DNA of 64,000 nt. Origin: Streptomyces roseolus. GTDB taxonomy: Bacteria > Actinomycetota > Actinomycetes > Streptomycetales > Streptomycetaceae. The translations under genes were made by a program, and so were the position numbers. Below, one piece after another: positions 47,545-56,135 of the stretch (positions within the stretch are counted from its first letter, which is position 1; every line of letters begins with the position of its first letter). The stretch covers positions 124,001 to 188,000 of the forward strand of contig NZ_BMTV01000004.1 in NCBI RefSeq assembly GCF_014649855.1, written 5' to 3'. Under the pieces are notes generated by a model. That model was not told the origin of the DNA and did not search any database. It saw only the letters and a program-made list of their open reading frames with translations.

Positions 47545-48970
47545 GGTTCTCTCCCAGGTACTGCTCGGCGTGGCCGGCGATCAGATCGAGGACGGCGGCG
47601 ATGTCGGCCACCGTGGTCTCGGGGTTGAGCAAGGTGAACTTGAGGTACTGGCGGCCGTCGACCTTGGTGCCGGCGACGACGGCCTCGCCCGAGGCGAAGA
47701 GCGCCTTGCGGGCGTGGAGGTTGGCGCGGTCGATCTCGGCGGGCGAGGTGACGGCCTCGGGGACGTAGCGGTAGACGAGGGTGGACAGCTGCGGGTCCAC
47801 GACCACGTCGTAGCGGGGGTCGGCGGCGAGCAGCTCGTATCCGGCGGAGGCCAGGTCGCAGACCTCGTCGAAGAGCTCGCCGACGCCGTCCGCGCCCATG
47901 ACCCGCAGGGTCATCCACAGCTTGAGGGCGTCGAAGCGGCGGGTGGTCTGGAGCGACTTGTCGACCTGGTTGGGGATCTGCTCGGCGACGGTGCGCAGCG
48001 GGTTGAGGTAGTCCGCGTGGTAGGTCGCGTGGCGCAGGGTGGCCCGGTCGCGGACCAGCACGGCGGAGGAACTGACCGGCTGGAAGAAGGACTTGTGGTA
48101 GTCGACGGTGACCGAGTCGGCGTGCTCGATGCCGTCGAGGAGGTGGCGGCGCTTCAGCGAGGCGAGCAGTCCGCAGCCGTAGGCGGCGTCGACGTGCATC
48201 CAGGCGCCGTACTCCTCGGCGAGGGCGGCGATCTCGGGCAGCGGGTCGATGGAGCCGAAGTCGGTGGTGCCGGCGGTGGCGACGATCGCCATCGGGACGA
48301 GGCCCTCGGCGCGGCAGGCCTCCAGCTCGGCGGCGAGGACGACGGACTGCATCCGCTTGGTCTTGTCGACCGGGACCGAGACGACCGCGTCGCGGCCGAG
48401 ACCGAGGAGTTTGGCCGACTTCTGGACGGAGAAGTGGCTGCACTCGGAGGAGAAGATCCGCAGCTTCGACAGGTCGTCGGTGCCGGCCTCCTCGCGGGCG
48501 ATCAGCAGCGCCTGGAGGTTGGACTGGGTGCCGCCGCTGGTGAAGACGCCGTCGGCGAGGGGGCCGAGGCCGATGCGGCCGGTGGTCCAGTCGACGATCT
48601 TGCGCTCGATGAGGGTGCCGCCGGCGGACTGGTCCCAGGTGTCGAGGGAGGAGTTGACGGCCGAGAGGACGGCCTCGCCGAGGACGGCGGGGATGACGAC
48701 CGGGCAGTTGAGGTGGCCGAGGTAGCGCGGGTGGTGGAAGTAGACCGCGTCGCGGAGGTAGACGTCCTCCAGCTCGTCGAGGGCGGCGGAGGCGTCGCCG
48801 AGGGGCCGGTCGAGGTCCACGGCGTCGATCACGGGCGCCAGTTCGGCGGGGGTGACGCCGGTGAACGGGCCGCGCGTCGTGGCGAGTTTGGCCGCCACCC
48901 GCTCGACCCCTTCGGTGACGGAGCGTCGGTAGCTCTCCGCCGTCGTGTCGTTGAGCAGGTGCGAACGCAT
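47531..48970 (-). CDS. desA: DesA: PLP-dependent lysine decarboxylase
   Basis: 479-aa group II (glutamate-decarboxylase-like) PLP enzyme making cadaverine from lysine, the first step of desferrioxamine synthesis. Markers are [47 protein letters not shown] (Asp binding PLP nitrogen) and the PLP lysine in [16 protein letters not shown]. The ATG at 48970 has GGAAGGG 9 nt upstream. First gene of the operon, with an iron box 55 bp upstream, so iron-repressed by DmdR1/IdeR. Confidence 0.95.
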   Translation of the reverse strand: MRSHLLNDTTAESYRRSVTEGVERVAAKLATTRGPFTGVTPAELAPVIDAVDLDRPLGDASAALDELEDVYLRDAVYFHHPRYLGHLNCPVVIPAVLGEAVLSAVNSSLDTWDQSAGGTLIERKIVDWTTGRIGLGPLADGVFTSGGTQSNLQALLIAREEAGTDDLSKLRIFSSECSHFSVQKSAKLLGLGRDAVVSVPVDKTKRMQSVVLAAELEACRAEGLVPMAIVATAGTTDFGSIDPLPEIAALAEEYGAWMHVDAAYGCGLLASLKRRHLLDGIEHADSVTVDYHKSFFQPVSSSAVLVRDRATLRHATYHADYLNPLRTVAEQIPNQVDKSLQTTRRFDALKLWMTLRVMGADGVGELFDEVCDLASAGYELLAADPRYDVVVDPQLSTLVYRYVPEAVTSPAEIDRANLHARKALFASGEAVVAGTKVDGRQYLKFTLLNPETTVADIAAVLDLIAGHAEQYLGENLVHA

Positions 48971-49024
48971 GTGGGGGCCCTTCCGGGGATGAGGACGCGG
49001 GACACGCACCCGTGGGTGCAGAAG

Positions 49025-49043
49025 TAAAGTTAGCCTAACCTAA
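49025..49043 (-). promoter_or_regulatory. Iron box (DmdR1/IdeR) of desABCD
   Basis: On the minus strand TTAGGTTAGGCTAACTTTA, close match to the consensus TTAGGTTAGGCTAACCTAA (three differences at one end). Located in the desA promoter. Confidence 0.9.
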
Positions 49044-49055
49044 TTTTGTACGACA

Positions 49056-49089
49056 ACGGCCCCCCGACCGGTGAAGGTTGAGGGGCCGT
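49056..49089 (-). terminator. Hairpin after desF
   Basis: ACGGCCCC (49056-49063) with GGGGCCGT (49082-49089), 17 bp beyond the desF stop; separates the desEF and desABCD transcripts. Confidence 0.65.
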
Positions 49090-49105
49090 GAGGTGAAGCG
49101 GCCGG

Positions 49106-49975
49106 CTACTGCGCCGCGTCCCCCTCCGCGTCCTGCGCCGTCTCGTCCGGCACCTCGCGCAGGGCGTCCTCCGACAGCCCCTTGCGCCAGTAGCCGACGA
49201 AGGTCACCCGGCGGCGGTCGAGCCCGCGCTCGCGCACGAAGTGCCGCCGCAGCGCCTTCACCGCGCCGGACTCGCCCGCGATCCACACGTACGGCGACTC
49301 CCCGGGCAGCTCGGCGCCCGCGACCGCCTCCAGGCCGGAGGGAGCGCCCTCCTCCCGGACCAGCCAGGTGACGGTGGCGTCCGCCTCCGTCCTCAGCTCC
49401 GTCCGGTCGCCGGAGTACGGCACTTCGAGGAAGACCCGGGCACGGGTCTCGGCCGGCAACCACTCCAGGATCGCGGAGGCGGCGGGCAGCGCCGTCTCGT
49501 CGGCCCAGACGAGCACCGAGTCGGCGTCCTCGGGGAGCCGGAAGCGGACCCCGGTGTTGTCGGCGACCGCCGGGCCGAGCACGACCACCCGGTCACCGGG
49601 CTTGGCGTGCTGCGCCCAGCGGCAGGCCGGGCCGCCGTCCTCGTGGACGGCGAAGTCGATGTCGACCTCGTTCACGGGGTCCGTGCGCTGGGCGCGGACG
49701 GTGTACGAGCGCATCACGGCCCGGACGTCGTCGGGCATGGCCCGCCAGGCGCCGAGGATCCCGTACATGTCGGGGTCGTCCAGCGGCGGGAGGACGGGCG
49801 CCTCCTGGCCGGGGTGCGGCAGGAAGAGGGAGAGCGACTGGTCGCGGCCCCCGGCGGCGAAGCCCTCGAGGTCCTCGCCGGTGAAGGTGACGCGGACCAG
49901 CGACGGGCCGAGCCGCCGTGTCCGGTCGACCTGGAGGGAGAAGAACTGGAACGGGGCGGTCTCGGCGGTCGTCAT
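49106..49975 (-). CDS. desF: DesF: siderophore-interacting ferric reductase (SIP family)
   Basis: 289-aa FAD-dependent siderophore-interacting protein, thought to reduce ferrioxamine iron so it is released in the cytosol. N-terminal FAD domain shows VMRSYTVRAQR (RSYT FAD motif) and PACRWAQHAKPGDRVVVLGP. NAD(P)H-type C-terminal domain: VWADETALPAASAILEWLP and the ending RRVTFVGYWRKGLSED. The ATG at 49975 is 4 nt after the desE stop, so it is co-transcribed with the binding lipoprotein. Controlled by the desE iron box. Confidence 0.92.
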   Translation of the reverse strand: MTTAETAPFQFFSLQVDRTRRLGPSLVRVTFTGEDLEGFAAGGRDQSLSLFLPHPGQEAPVLPPLDDPDMYGILGAWRAMPDDVRAVMRSYTVRAQRTDPVNEVDIDFAVHEDGGPACRWAQHAKPGDRVVVLGPAVADNTGVRFRLPEDADSVLVWADETALPAASAILEWLPAETRARVFLEVPYSGDRTELRTEADATVTWLVREEGAPSGLEAVAGAELPGESPYVWIAGESGAVKALRRHFVRERGLDRRRVTFVGYWRKGLSEDALREVPDETAQDAEGDAAQ

Positions 49976-49979
49976 CGGG

Positions 49980-51029
49980 TCAGGACACCTTCTTCGCGTT
50001 CTCCAGGGCGGTGGCCAGGTCCTCCAGGAGCGGGGCGCACTTGGCGTAGGAGTAGACGGGCTCGGTCACGCGCGGGAAGACCTGGCCGGCCTTGACGGCG
50101 GGCAGCGCGGCCCAGGTCGGCTTGGCCTTCAGCTGCTCCGGCTGGAGGGTGCCGGTGCGGTTGTCGAGGAGGATGACGTCGGCCTTGTACTTGTCGACGT
50201 TCTCCCAGCTGAGGAGCTCGAACCAGCCGGACGGGTCCAGCTTCTCCGGGGTGACGAGGTTGACGCCCAGTTCCTGGAAGAAGAGGGTGTCCGTCGGACG
50301 CACCGGGGTGGAGACGTAGAAGGTCGCCGGCGCACCGGAGCCGATGAGGACCTTGATGTCCTTCTTGCCCTGGGCGACCTTGCGCAGGCGCTCGGCGGCG
50401 GCCTCGAAGCGGGCCTTGTCCTTCTTCACCTGCTCGCTGTTGACGTCGGCGCCGAGGGAGGCGGCCAGGTCGGCGTGGCGCTGGAGGACGGACGGCATGG
50501 ACTTGCCGGCGGCCCACAGGGCGACGCTCGGCGCGATCTTCAGGATCTTGTCCTTCTGCTCCTCCGGCACGTACCAGAGGGCGTCCTTCTCCCACATGTC
50601 GGTGATGAGGACCTCGGGCTGGAGCTTGAGGTACTCCTCGATGTTGAACTCGCCCCAGACGTTGCCGATGACCTTCACCTTGGTGATGTCGAGGTCGCCG
50701 GCCTGGACGTCGGGCTTCTTCGCCTTGGTCTTCGGGTCCTCGACGTAGGTCGGGCCGAAGACGCCCGCGACCTCGACGCCGAAGTCCTTGAGCGCGGCGG
50801 CCGTGCCGGTGAAGGCGACGATGTTCTTCGGCGTCGCCTTGGTCTTCACGGTCTGGCCGCGGTCGTCCTTGAACTCCCAGGAGCCGGACTTGGCGGAGGC
50901 GGAGGCGGCGCCCGCGTCCTTCTTGTCGCCGTCGCCACAGGCGGCGAGCACGGCGCCGAGCCCGAGGGCGCCGCCCGCGGCGAGGATGCCGCGGCGGGTG
51001 AGGGAGGTGGCTCGGGCGTTGCTGGGCAT
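49980..51029 (-). CDS. desE: DesE: ferrioxamine-binding lipoprotein
   Basis: 349-aa extracytoplasmic siderophore-binding protein of the FecB/BtuF-type class III solute-binding family, anchored by lipid. The signal carries twin arginine (SLTRRGILAAGGALGLG) and the lipobox VLAAC-GD. The fold segments WGEFNIEEYLKLQPEVLITD, APSVALW and YKADVILLDNRTG are typical. It captures ferrioxamines for uptake; no permease or ATPase gene is present here. ATG at 51029, with weak ribosome site; iron box 50-70 bp upstream. Confidence 0.93.
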   Translation of the reverse strand: MPSNARATSLTRRGILAAGGALGLGAVLAACGDGDKKDAGAASASAKSGSWEFKDDRGQTVKTKATPKNIVAFTGTAAALKDFGVEVAGVFGPTYVEDPKTKAKKPDVQAGDLDITKVKVIGNVWGEFNIEEYLKLQPEVLITDMWEKDALWYVPEEQKDKILKIAPSVALWAAGKSMPSVLQRHADLAASLGADVNSEQVKKDKARFEAAAERLRKVAQGKKDIKVLIGSGAPATFYVSTPVRPTDTLFFQELGVNLVTPEKLDPSGWFELLSWENVDKYKADVILLDNRTGTLQPEQLKAKPTWAALPAVKAGQVFPRVTEPVYSYAKCAPLLEDLATALENAKKVS

Positions 51030-51078
51030 GGCGGGTTCGCTTTCGATACGTGCCGGGGTCGGCCTGATCAAGTCGAGG

Positions 51079-51097
51079 GTAGGTTAGCCTAACCTCA
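51079..51097 (-). promoter_or_regulatory. Iron box (DmdR1/IdeR) of desEF
   Basis: Perfect inverted repeat AGGTTAG-C-CTAACCT (51081-51095) within the 19-bp iron-box register, 50 bp before desE. Indicates iron-dependent repression. Confidence 0.92.
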
Positions 51098-51284
51098 TTG
51101 CGATCAGTAGGGCCGGGGCCAGGAGGTCTGCGTCACACCCCGACCGGCCCTCCCGCGCCGCCCCGCACCCCGCTTCACGCCACCGACTCCCCTCTTTCCC
51201 GGACACCGCCACACCTGTCGGCACCCCTGCTTCCGGTCAAGGTCTGGACCAAAACCCCTTTTGAAGCCGATGATCATGCGGCCC

Positions 51285-51302
51285 CTGCCCGATTTCGGGC
51301 AG
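51285..51302. promoter_or_regulatory. 18-bp palindromic hairpin upstream of the small conserved gene
   Basis: CTGCCCGA-TT-TCGGGCAG, in an AT-richer stretch upstream of 51344. Operator or leader hairpin; regulator unknown. Confidence 0.4.
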
Positions 51303-51343
51303 GATTCTTGCGAGAACTCGCGATTACCCCTCAATATTCATGG

Positions 51344-51619
51344 GTGCTCGAACGCCGCCCGTCCCATGACGACCTCATCGACCATCTGGTCCGAAGCACC
51401 GCGCTCCAGCGCGGTGAGGCCGCCCGGGTGGTGCTCGACGTGCTGGCGTACTTCGACGAGACCACCGAGGAGTTCGTCCGGCGCCGCCACCGCGAACTGC
51501 AGTCCGGCGGAGCGGTGAACGCGGAGATCTTCGAACGGATCTCCGCCGAACTGCCGCACCGGGCCGTCGCGCCGCCGGAGCTCTCGCTGCGGCAGCTGCG
51601 CCGGATCGTCTACGGGTAG
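51344..51619 (+). CDS. Small conserved hypothetical protein upstream of glmS
   Basis: 91-aa acidic-basic helical protein (RRPSHDDLIDHLVRSTALQR, AARVVLDVLAYFDETTEEFV, RRRHRELQSGG, ending LSLRQLRRIVYG). I recall similar proteins next to glmS in Streptomyces, but no function is known. The start is uncertain: GTG at 51344 has no clear ribosome site, TTG at 51308 (with AGGA upstream) would add 12 residues. 57 bp before glmS on the same strand. Confidence 0.7.
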   Translation: MLERRPSHDDLIDHLVRSTALQRGEAARVVLDVLAYFDETTEEFVRRRHRELQSGGAVNAEIFERISAELPHRAVAPPELSLRQLRRIVYG

Positions 51620-51676
51620 TCCGGCCCCGGCCGGATCCGAACAGCACCATCACCACCAACCGGAGGGGTTTCCTTT

Positions 51677-53494
51677 ATGTGCGGAATTGTCGGTTACATC
51701 GGTAAGCGCGACGTGGCGCCGCTGCTCCTGGAGGGCCTGGCCCGCCTGGAGTACCGCGGCTACGACTCCGCCGGCCTCGTCATCAACAGCCCGAAGAGCG
51801 CGGCGCTGAAGATGGTCAAGGCCAAGGGCCGGGTCCGCGACCTGGAGGCCCGCGTCCCCAAGCGCTTCACCGGCACCACCGGCATCGCGCACACCCGCTG
51901 GGCCACCCACGGCGCCCCGAGCGACCACAACTCGCACCCGCACCTGGACCCCGAGAACAAGGTCGCCGTCGTCCACAACGGCATCGTCGACAACGCCCAG
52001 GAGCTCCGCGCCAAGCTGGAGGCCGACGGCGTCGTCTTCGCCTCCGAGACCGACACCGAGGTCATCACCCACCTCGTCGCCCGCTCCCAGGCCGAGACCC
52101 TCGAGGACAAGGTCCGCGACGCGCTCAAGGTCATCGAGGGCACCTACGGCATCGCCGTCATGCACGCCGACTTCAACGACCGCATCGTCGTCGCCCGCAA
52201 CGGCTCCCCGGTCATCCTCGGCATCGGCGAGAAGGAGATGCTGGTCGCCTCCGACGTGGCCGCGCTCATCGCCCACACCCGCCAGGTCGTCACCCTCGAC
52301 GACGGCGAGATGGCCACCCTCAAGGCCGACGACTTCCGCACCTACACGGTCGCGGGCGCCTCCACCACGGCGACCCCCGAGACCGTCGAGTGGGAGGCCG
52401 CCTCCTACGACATGGGCGGCCACGACACGTACATGCACAAGGAGATCTCCGAGCAGCCCGACGCGGTCGACCGCGTGCTGCGCGGCCGGATCGACGACCG
52501 CTTCTCCACCGTGCACCTCGGCGGGCTCAACCTCGACCCGCGCGAGGCCCGCACCATCCGCCGCATCAAGATCCTCGGCTGCGGCACCTCGTACCACGCC
52601 GGCATGATCGGCGCCTCCCTCATCGAGGGCATGGCCCGCATCCCCGCCGACGCCGAACCGGCCTCCGAGTTCCGCTACCGCAACCCGGTCGTGGACCCCG
52701 ACACGCTGTACATCGCCGTCTCCCAGTCCGGTGAGACGTACGACGTGCTCGCCGCCGTCCAGGAGCTCAAGCGCAAGGGCGCCCGCGTCCTCGGCGTGGT
52801 CAACGTGGTCGGCTCCGCCATCGCCCGCGAGGCCGACGGCGGCGTCTACGTCCACGCCGGCCCCGAGGTCTGCGTCGTCTCCACGAAGTGCTTCACCAAC
52901 ACGGTGGTCGCCTTCGCGCTCCTCGCCCTCCACCTCGGCCGCATCCGCGACCTGTCCGTCACCGACGGCAAGCGGATCATCGAGGGCCTGCGCAAGCTGC
53001 CCGCGCAGATCGAGGAGATCCTCAAGGACGAGGAGGAGATCAAGCGCCTCGCCGCCGAGTACGCCGGCGCCCAGTCGATGATGTTCATCGGCCGCGTCCG
53101 GGGCTACCCGGTCGCCCTGGAGGCCTCCCTCAAGCTGAAGGAGATCTCCTACATCCACGCCGAGGCGTACCCGGCCTCCGAGCTGAAGCACGGCCCGCTC
53201 GCCCTCATCGAGCCGGCCCTGCCGACGGTCGCGATCGTCCCCGACGACGACCTCCTGGAGAAGAACCGCGCCGCCCTGGAGGAGATCAAGGCCCGCTCCG
53301 GCCGCATCCTCGCGGTCGCGCACCAGCCGCAGGAGAAGGCCGACCACACCATCGTGGTCCCGAAGAACGAGGACGAGCTCGACCCGATCCTCATGGGCAT
53401 CCCGCTCCAGCTCTTCGCGTACCACACCGCCCTCGCCATGGGCCGCGACATCGACAAGCCGCGCAACCTGGCCAAGTCCGTCACGGTCGAGTAG
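51677..53494 (+). CDS. glmS: Glutamine-fructose-6-phosphate aminotransferase
   Basis: 605-aa enzyme making glucosamine-6-phosphate for cell wall and amino sugar synthesis. N-terminal class II glutamine amidotransferase with nucleophile Cys2 (MCGIVGYIGKRD) and LEYRGYDSAG, GIAHTRWATHG. C-terminal two SIS isomerase domains: GCGTSYHAG, SQSGETYD, AYPASELKHGPLALIE, ending LAKSVTVE. Strong GGAGGGG site before ATG 51677. Streptomyces usually carry more than one glmS copy, so this could be a paralogue. Followed by a 15-bp terminator. Confidence 0.96.
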   Translation: MCGIVGYIGKRDVAPLLLEGLARLEYRGYDSAGLVINSPKSAALKMVKAKGRVRDLEARVPKRFTGTTGIAHTRWATHGAPSDHNSHPHLDPENKVAVVHNGIVDNAQELRAKLEADGVVFASETDTEVITHLVARSQAETLEDKVRDALKVIEGTYGIAVMHADFNDRIVVARNGSPVILGIGEKEMLVASDVAALIAHTRQVVTLDDGEMATLKADDFRTYTVAGASTTATPETVEWEAASYDMGGHDTYMHKEISEQPDAVDRVLRGRIDDRFSTVHLGGLNLDPREARTIRRIKILGCGTSYHAGMIGASLIEGMARIPADAEPASEFRYRNPVVDPDTLYIAVSQSGETYDVLAAVQELKRKGARVLGVVNVVGSAIAREADGGVYVHAGPEVCVVSTKCFTNTVVAFALLALHLGRIRDLSVTDGKRIIEGLRKLPAQIEEILKDEEEIKRLAAEYAGAQSMMFIGRVRGYPVALEASLKLKEISYIHAEAYPASELKHGPLALIEPALPTVAIVPDDDLLEKNRAALEEIKARSGRILAVAHQPQEKADHTIVVPKNEDELDPILMGIPLQLFAYHTALAMGRDIDKPRNLAKSVTVE

Positions 53495-53598
53495 TCGCCC
53501 GGCGGGACCTGTCACCCGCCGAGCACGCCACGGTCCCGGGCCTGTCCCCCGGGGCCGTACGCCGGGCCTGTCCCCCGGCGAACCGACCGGACACGAGG

Positions 53599-53635
53599 AA
53601 CGGCCCCCGCGCTTCCCAGGAGCGCGGGGGCCGTT
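53599..53635 (+). terminator. Terminator of glmS
   Basis: 15-bp perfect stem AACGGCCCCCGCGCT (53599-53613) with its complement (53621-53635), 7-nt loop, 105 bp after glmS. Confidence 0.9.
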
Positions 53636-53727
53636 CTGCTGTGTCATCAGGGCTCGGTTCGCCTCCGGGGCGCTTCGGCGACCGGCGAAGGTCGCGCGCC
53701 CCTTCGGCTCACTCGCCGGGCGCGGGG

Positions 53728-54294
53728 TTACGCCGCTGCCGCCGTGCTGCCGCGGCTCGCGCGGCCCAGGGCCGTCGGCCAGCCGGCGACCGCCGCCGTG
53801 GCGCCGTACCAGGCGGCGAGCCCGGCGAGGGCGGCCACCCAGCCACCCGCCTTGCCCAGGCCCTCGTTGCCCGCCAGGGCGGCGATGCCCGAGAGCAGCA
53901 GGGCGAGGAACAGCAGGCCGTACACGCCCTGCCCGAAGGCGCCGCCGCCCTTGGCGGCCAGCGTCAGCGTGAGCGCCAGGAGCGCCCACAGGAGCAGGAA
54001 GAGTCCGGCGGCGTCCGCCGAGGCCCCGCCGCCGACTCCGGTCCCCCAGGTGAACCAGAAGGCGCCGAGCGCCGCGAAGGCCGTGCCGTCGCCGGTGCTG
54101 CCCGCGCGCAGGGCGAGCAGGCCGACCAGGAAGAGCGCCACGCCGCCGACCCAGGTGGCGAGGCCCGCGGCATCGGCTGCCGCGACGTTGTCGATCACAC
54201 CGGTGCCGCCCAGGCCGAAGGCCAGGAGGGTCAGTCCGAGTGCGAGGTTTCCGAGGGTGGAGGTGCCGTTCCCCGACGCGACGTCCTTGTTCAC
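53728..54294 (-). CDS. YaaH/GPR1/FUN34 family membrane protein (acetate/succinate channel-like)
   Basis: 188-aa protein with six hydrophobic helices in the SatP/YaaH pattern. The family NPAPLGL motif is present only in degenerate form (STLGNLALGLTLLAFG), and the later FWFTWG motif is intact. Family members pass acetate or succinate; the changed first motif makes the substrate uncertain. The GTG start at 54294 has AGGGAG 7 nt upstream. An inverted repeat lies about 82-106 bp upstream. Confidence 0.75.
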   Translation of the reverse strand: MNKDVASGNGTSTLGNLALGLTLLAFGLGGTGVIDNVAAADAAGLATWVGGVALFLVGLLALRAGSTGDGTAFAALGAFWFTWGTGVGGGASADAAGLFLLLWALLALTLTLAAKGGGAFGQGVYGLLFLALLLSGIAALAGNEGLGKAGGWVAALAGLAAWYGATAAVAGWPTALGRASRGSTAAAA

Positions 54295-54375
54295 GTGGGG
54301 CTCCCTTCGAACGGGCGGTGGTGCCGCCTGAGCTGCTGTGTTCCGGTGCTCTTTAACTACCCTTCACAAGCACAC

Positions 54376-54400
54376 AAATCACCTGAGCCGGGCGTGATTT
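54376..54400. promoter_or_regulatory. Inverted repeat upstream of the YaaH-family gene
   Basis: AAATCAC (54376-54382) and GTGATTT (54394-54400) with an 11-nt spacer in an AT-richer stretch; an operator candidate. Confidence 0.4.
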
Positions 54401-54460
54401 ATCGCCGCGCAAAGGGAGTTGGGGGAGGGGCGGGTGGGACGGGAGCCGGTCCGCGGCCCG

Positions 54461-54982
54461 TTACGGGATGACGATCACGGGGCGCTGCGCGCGCCGCGCC
54501 AGCCGCCCGGCCACCGAGCCGAAGATCCGCCCGACGATCCCGTGCGTGGAGCCGACCACGATCGCGTCGGCCGAGTACTCGCGGCCGACCTCCTCCAGCT
54601 CGTGGCAGATGTCCCCGCCGCGCTCCACCAGGATCCACGGCACCTCGGAGAGGTGGTCCGCGCAGGCCAGCTCCAGACCGAGGACCTCGGTGCGGTGGTC
54701 GGGGACGTCGACGAAGACCGGCGGCTCGCAGCCCGCCCACACGGTGGTGGGGAGCCGGTTCGCGACGTGCACGATGATCAGCCCGGAGCCGGAGCGCCGG
54801 GCCATGCCGATGGCGTACGCCAGGGCGCGCTCACTGGACGTGGAGCCGTCGAAGCCGACGACCACCCCGTGCCGGAAGGCCGGGTCGCAGGCGTGGCGTG
54901 GCTGTTCCACCGCGAGGGGGTCGACCGTGGAGTCGGCGACGCGCTTGCGGTCCGCGGGTTCGGAGAAATCGTGACCGGCCAT
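54461..54982 (-). CDS. Universal stress protein (UspA family)
   Basis: 173-aa single-domain Usp protein. An about 38-residue N-terminal extension precedes the fold (VVVGFDGSTSSERALAYAI). The ATP-binding signature is complete: GSTHGIVGRIFGSVAGRLAR (GxxG-9x-GS type), ending RPVIVIP. The full motif predicts ATP binding. Role in stress or dormancy responses is family-level knowledge. ATG at 54982. Separated from the YaaH gene by 166 bp. Confidence 0.92.
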   Translation of the reverse strand: MAGHDFSEPADRKRVADSTVDPLAVEQPRHACDPAFRHGVVVGFDGSTSSERALAYAIGMARRSGSGLIIVHVANRLPTTVWAGCEPPVFVDVPDHRTEVLGLELACADHLSEVPWILVERGGDICHELEEVGREYSADAIVVGSTHGIVGRIFGSVAGRLARRAQRPVIVIP

Positions 54983-55345
54983 CGGTGTCTCGGCTAGGGA
55001 GGTCCTCGTGGGAAGGGACGGGGGAGGGAGCGGAACAACGGGTGGCGGCGGAGCTGTGTCCGGGAATCATCTTCCCAAGCCCATACCCGCAAGGGTACGG
55101 CGACACTCCTCTCCTGCCCAGGGCCCGCCGTGCCGCGCCCGGCGTGCCGACCGCTCGTGCGCGGGTCGGTGCGCGCGGTCCTCTCGGAGGATGCACGAAG
55201 GGTTCACCATCTGGCAATGCCGGATGTGCCCTACAGGCGTCCCCCGGCCGGGTCCCGAGGGCCGAACGGGCGTCGCTCAGGGTGACCGGAGCGTTCCGTT
55301 CCTCGTTCCCCACAGGTCCGGATCACCGTCGCTGGGAGCCCGCCC
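54983..55345. other. Intergenic region between the Usp gene and a small membrane protein gene
   Basis: 363 bp of divergent promoter space. It contains a TACCC-GCAA-GGGTA inverted repeat (55084-55097) and an AT-richer stretch near 55195-55240 suitable for the rightward promoter. A frame from ATG 55191 (starting MHEGFTIWQCRMC) is abutted by GGAGG but looks non-coding beyond 15 codons, so it is not called. Confidence 0.5.
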
Positions 55346-55729
55346 GTGCCCGCACCGTCCACCCCCGCCTCCGCCGCGCCCGTCCCCTCCGTCCGCCCCG
55401 TCCGCTCCCGCCGCCGCGCCCGGGTACCGGGCCCCGCGGCGCCCTTCGCCCCGGAGACGGGCGGGCCGGCGGGGTCCGCGGCGGGCGGACGGGCGGAGCC
55501 GGGGGCGTCCGGCGGGGGGCTCGCGGACCCCGCGGGCGACGTGGTCCGCTGGGCGGTGTTCTGCTGCGCCCTCGTGCCGCTGGTCCTGCTCGCCTTCGGC
55601 ACCTCGCTGGGCGGGGCCGGCGGGACCGCCCTCGGGCTCGCCTCCGTGACGGCCGCCTGCCGGCTGCTGCTGCGCCGGGCGGAGCGGGGACTGCGCGCGG
55701 AGGGTCCGGGGGGCCGCCACCGGGGCTGA
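55346..55729 (+). CDS. Small hypothetical membrane protein
   Basis: 127 aa. Residues 1-65 are a Pro/Ala/Gly/Arg-rich, probably disordered segment. Two hydrophobic helices follow (WAVFCCALVPLVLLAFG, GTALGLASVTAACRLLL), then a basic tail (RRAERGLRAEG). No family recognised. The GTG at 55346 has GGGAG 7 nt upstream. Lies upstream of adpA on the same strand with a long gap, so probably a separate transcript. Confidence 0.55.
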   Translation: MPAPSTPASAAPVPSVRPVRSRRRARVPGPAAPFAPETGGPAGSAAGGRAEPGASGGGLADPAGDVVRWAVFCCALVPLVLLAFGTSLGGAGGTALGLASVTAACRLLLRRAERGLRAEGPGGRHRG

Positions 55730-55754
55730 GCGGACGCCCCCGGAGCCCCTGGAG

Positions 55755-55786
55755 TTGACAGGTTCGCACAGCCGATCCCATATGTT
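55755..55786 (+). promoter_or_regulatory. Candidate adpA promoter
   Basis: TTGACA (55755-55760) and CATATG/TATGTT (55779-55786), spacer 18-20 bp; the palindrome AACTT-G-AAGTT directly follows. Confidence 0.45.
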
Positions 55787-56038
55787 TTCAGCCAACTTGA
55801 AGTTCCCGGCGCGTCCTTGCCGAAACGGTACGCCCATGCCCGCCCGCTCCCCCGCGAAAGCCCCGCCTCCCAGGGCCGCACCCCTCGCGGACGGCCACTT
55901 CTCCCCCTCCGGGCCCCGCCCGGGGGCGGCGCGGGCACACGCCCGGGGATCGATCGCTTCACGCCAAGTGGCCTTGTCGACAATCTGCCGGATCTCGAAC
56001 TTGTCACGCCGGCGGCACCGGACACAGTAGATTCGATC

Positions 56039-56131
56039 ATGGGTACCGACGACTGGGGTCTCGTGCAGAACCGAGGGGAAACGTGGCACAGCGACACGAC
56101 CAGGGAGACGCGAACACCGAGGGGAACTTAG
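56039..56131 (+). CDS. Possible upstream leader peptide of adpA (30 codons)
   Basis: ATG at 56039, sequence begins MGTDDWGLVQNRGETWHSD, stop TAG at 56129-56131, 4 nt before the adpA ATG. No clear ribosome site and no GC3 bias, so translation is uncertain; if the TAGATT at 56028 is a -10 box the transcript would start near this ATG, suggesting a leaderless frame. Confidence 0.3.
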   Translation: MGTDDWGLVQNRGETWHSDTTRETRTPRGT

Positions 56132-56135
56132 CGCC

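Larger units (their letters stand above)
55730..56135 (+). promoter_or_regulatory. Long upstream regulatory region of adpA
   Basis: 406 bp. It holds a TTGACA at 55755 with CATATGTT at 55779, two palindromes (AACTT-G-AAGTT 55794-55804 and TTGTCGACAA 55974-55983), and a TAGATT at 56028 resembling a second -10 box. A 30-codon frame ends 4 nt before the adpA ATG. Long complex adpA promoters with repressor sites are known in Streptomyces; I could not match an ArpA or BldD site by eye. Confidence 0.65.

Noticed and set aside
55191..55346. Small frame starting MHEGFTIWQCRMC with a CxxC
   Set aside because: GGAGG touches the ATG, and beyond about 15 codons the sequence looks like intergenic DNA overlapping the next gene.
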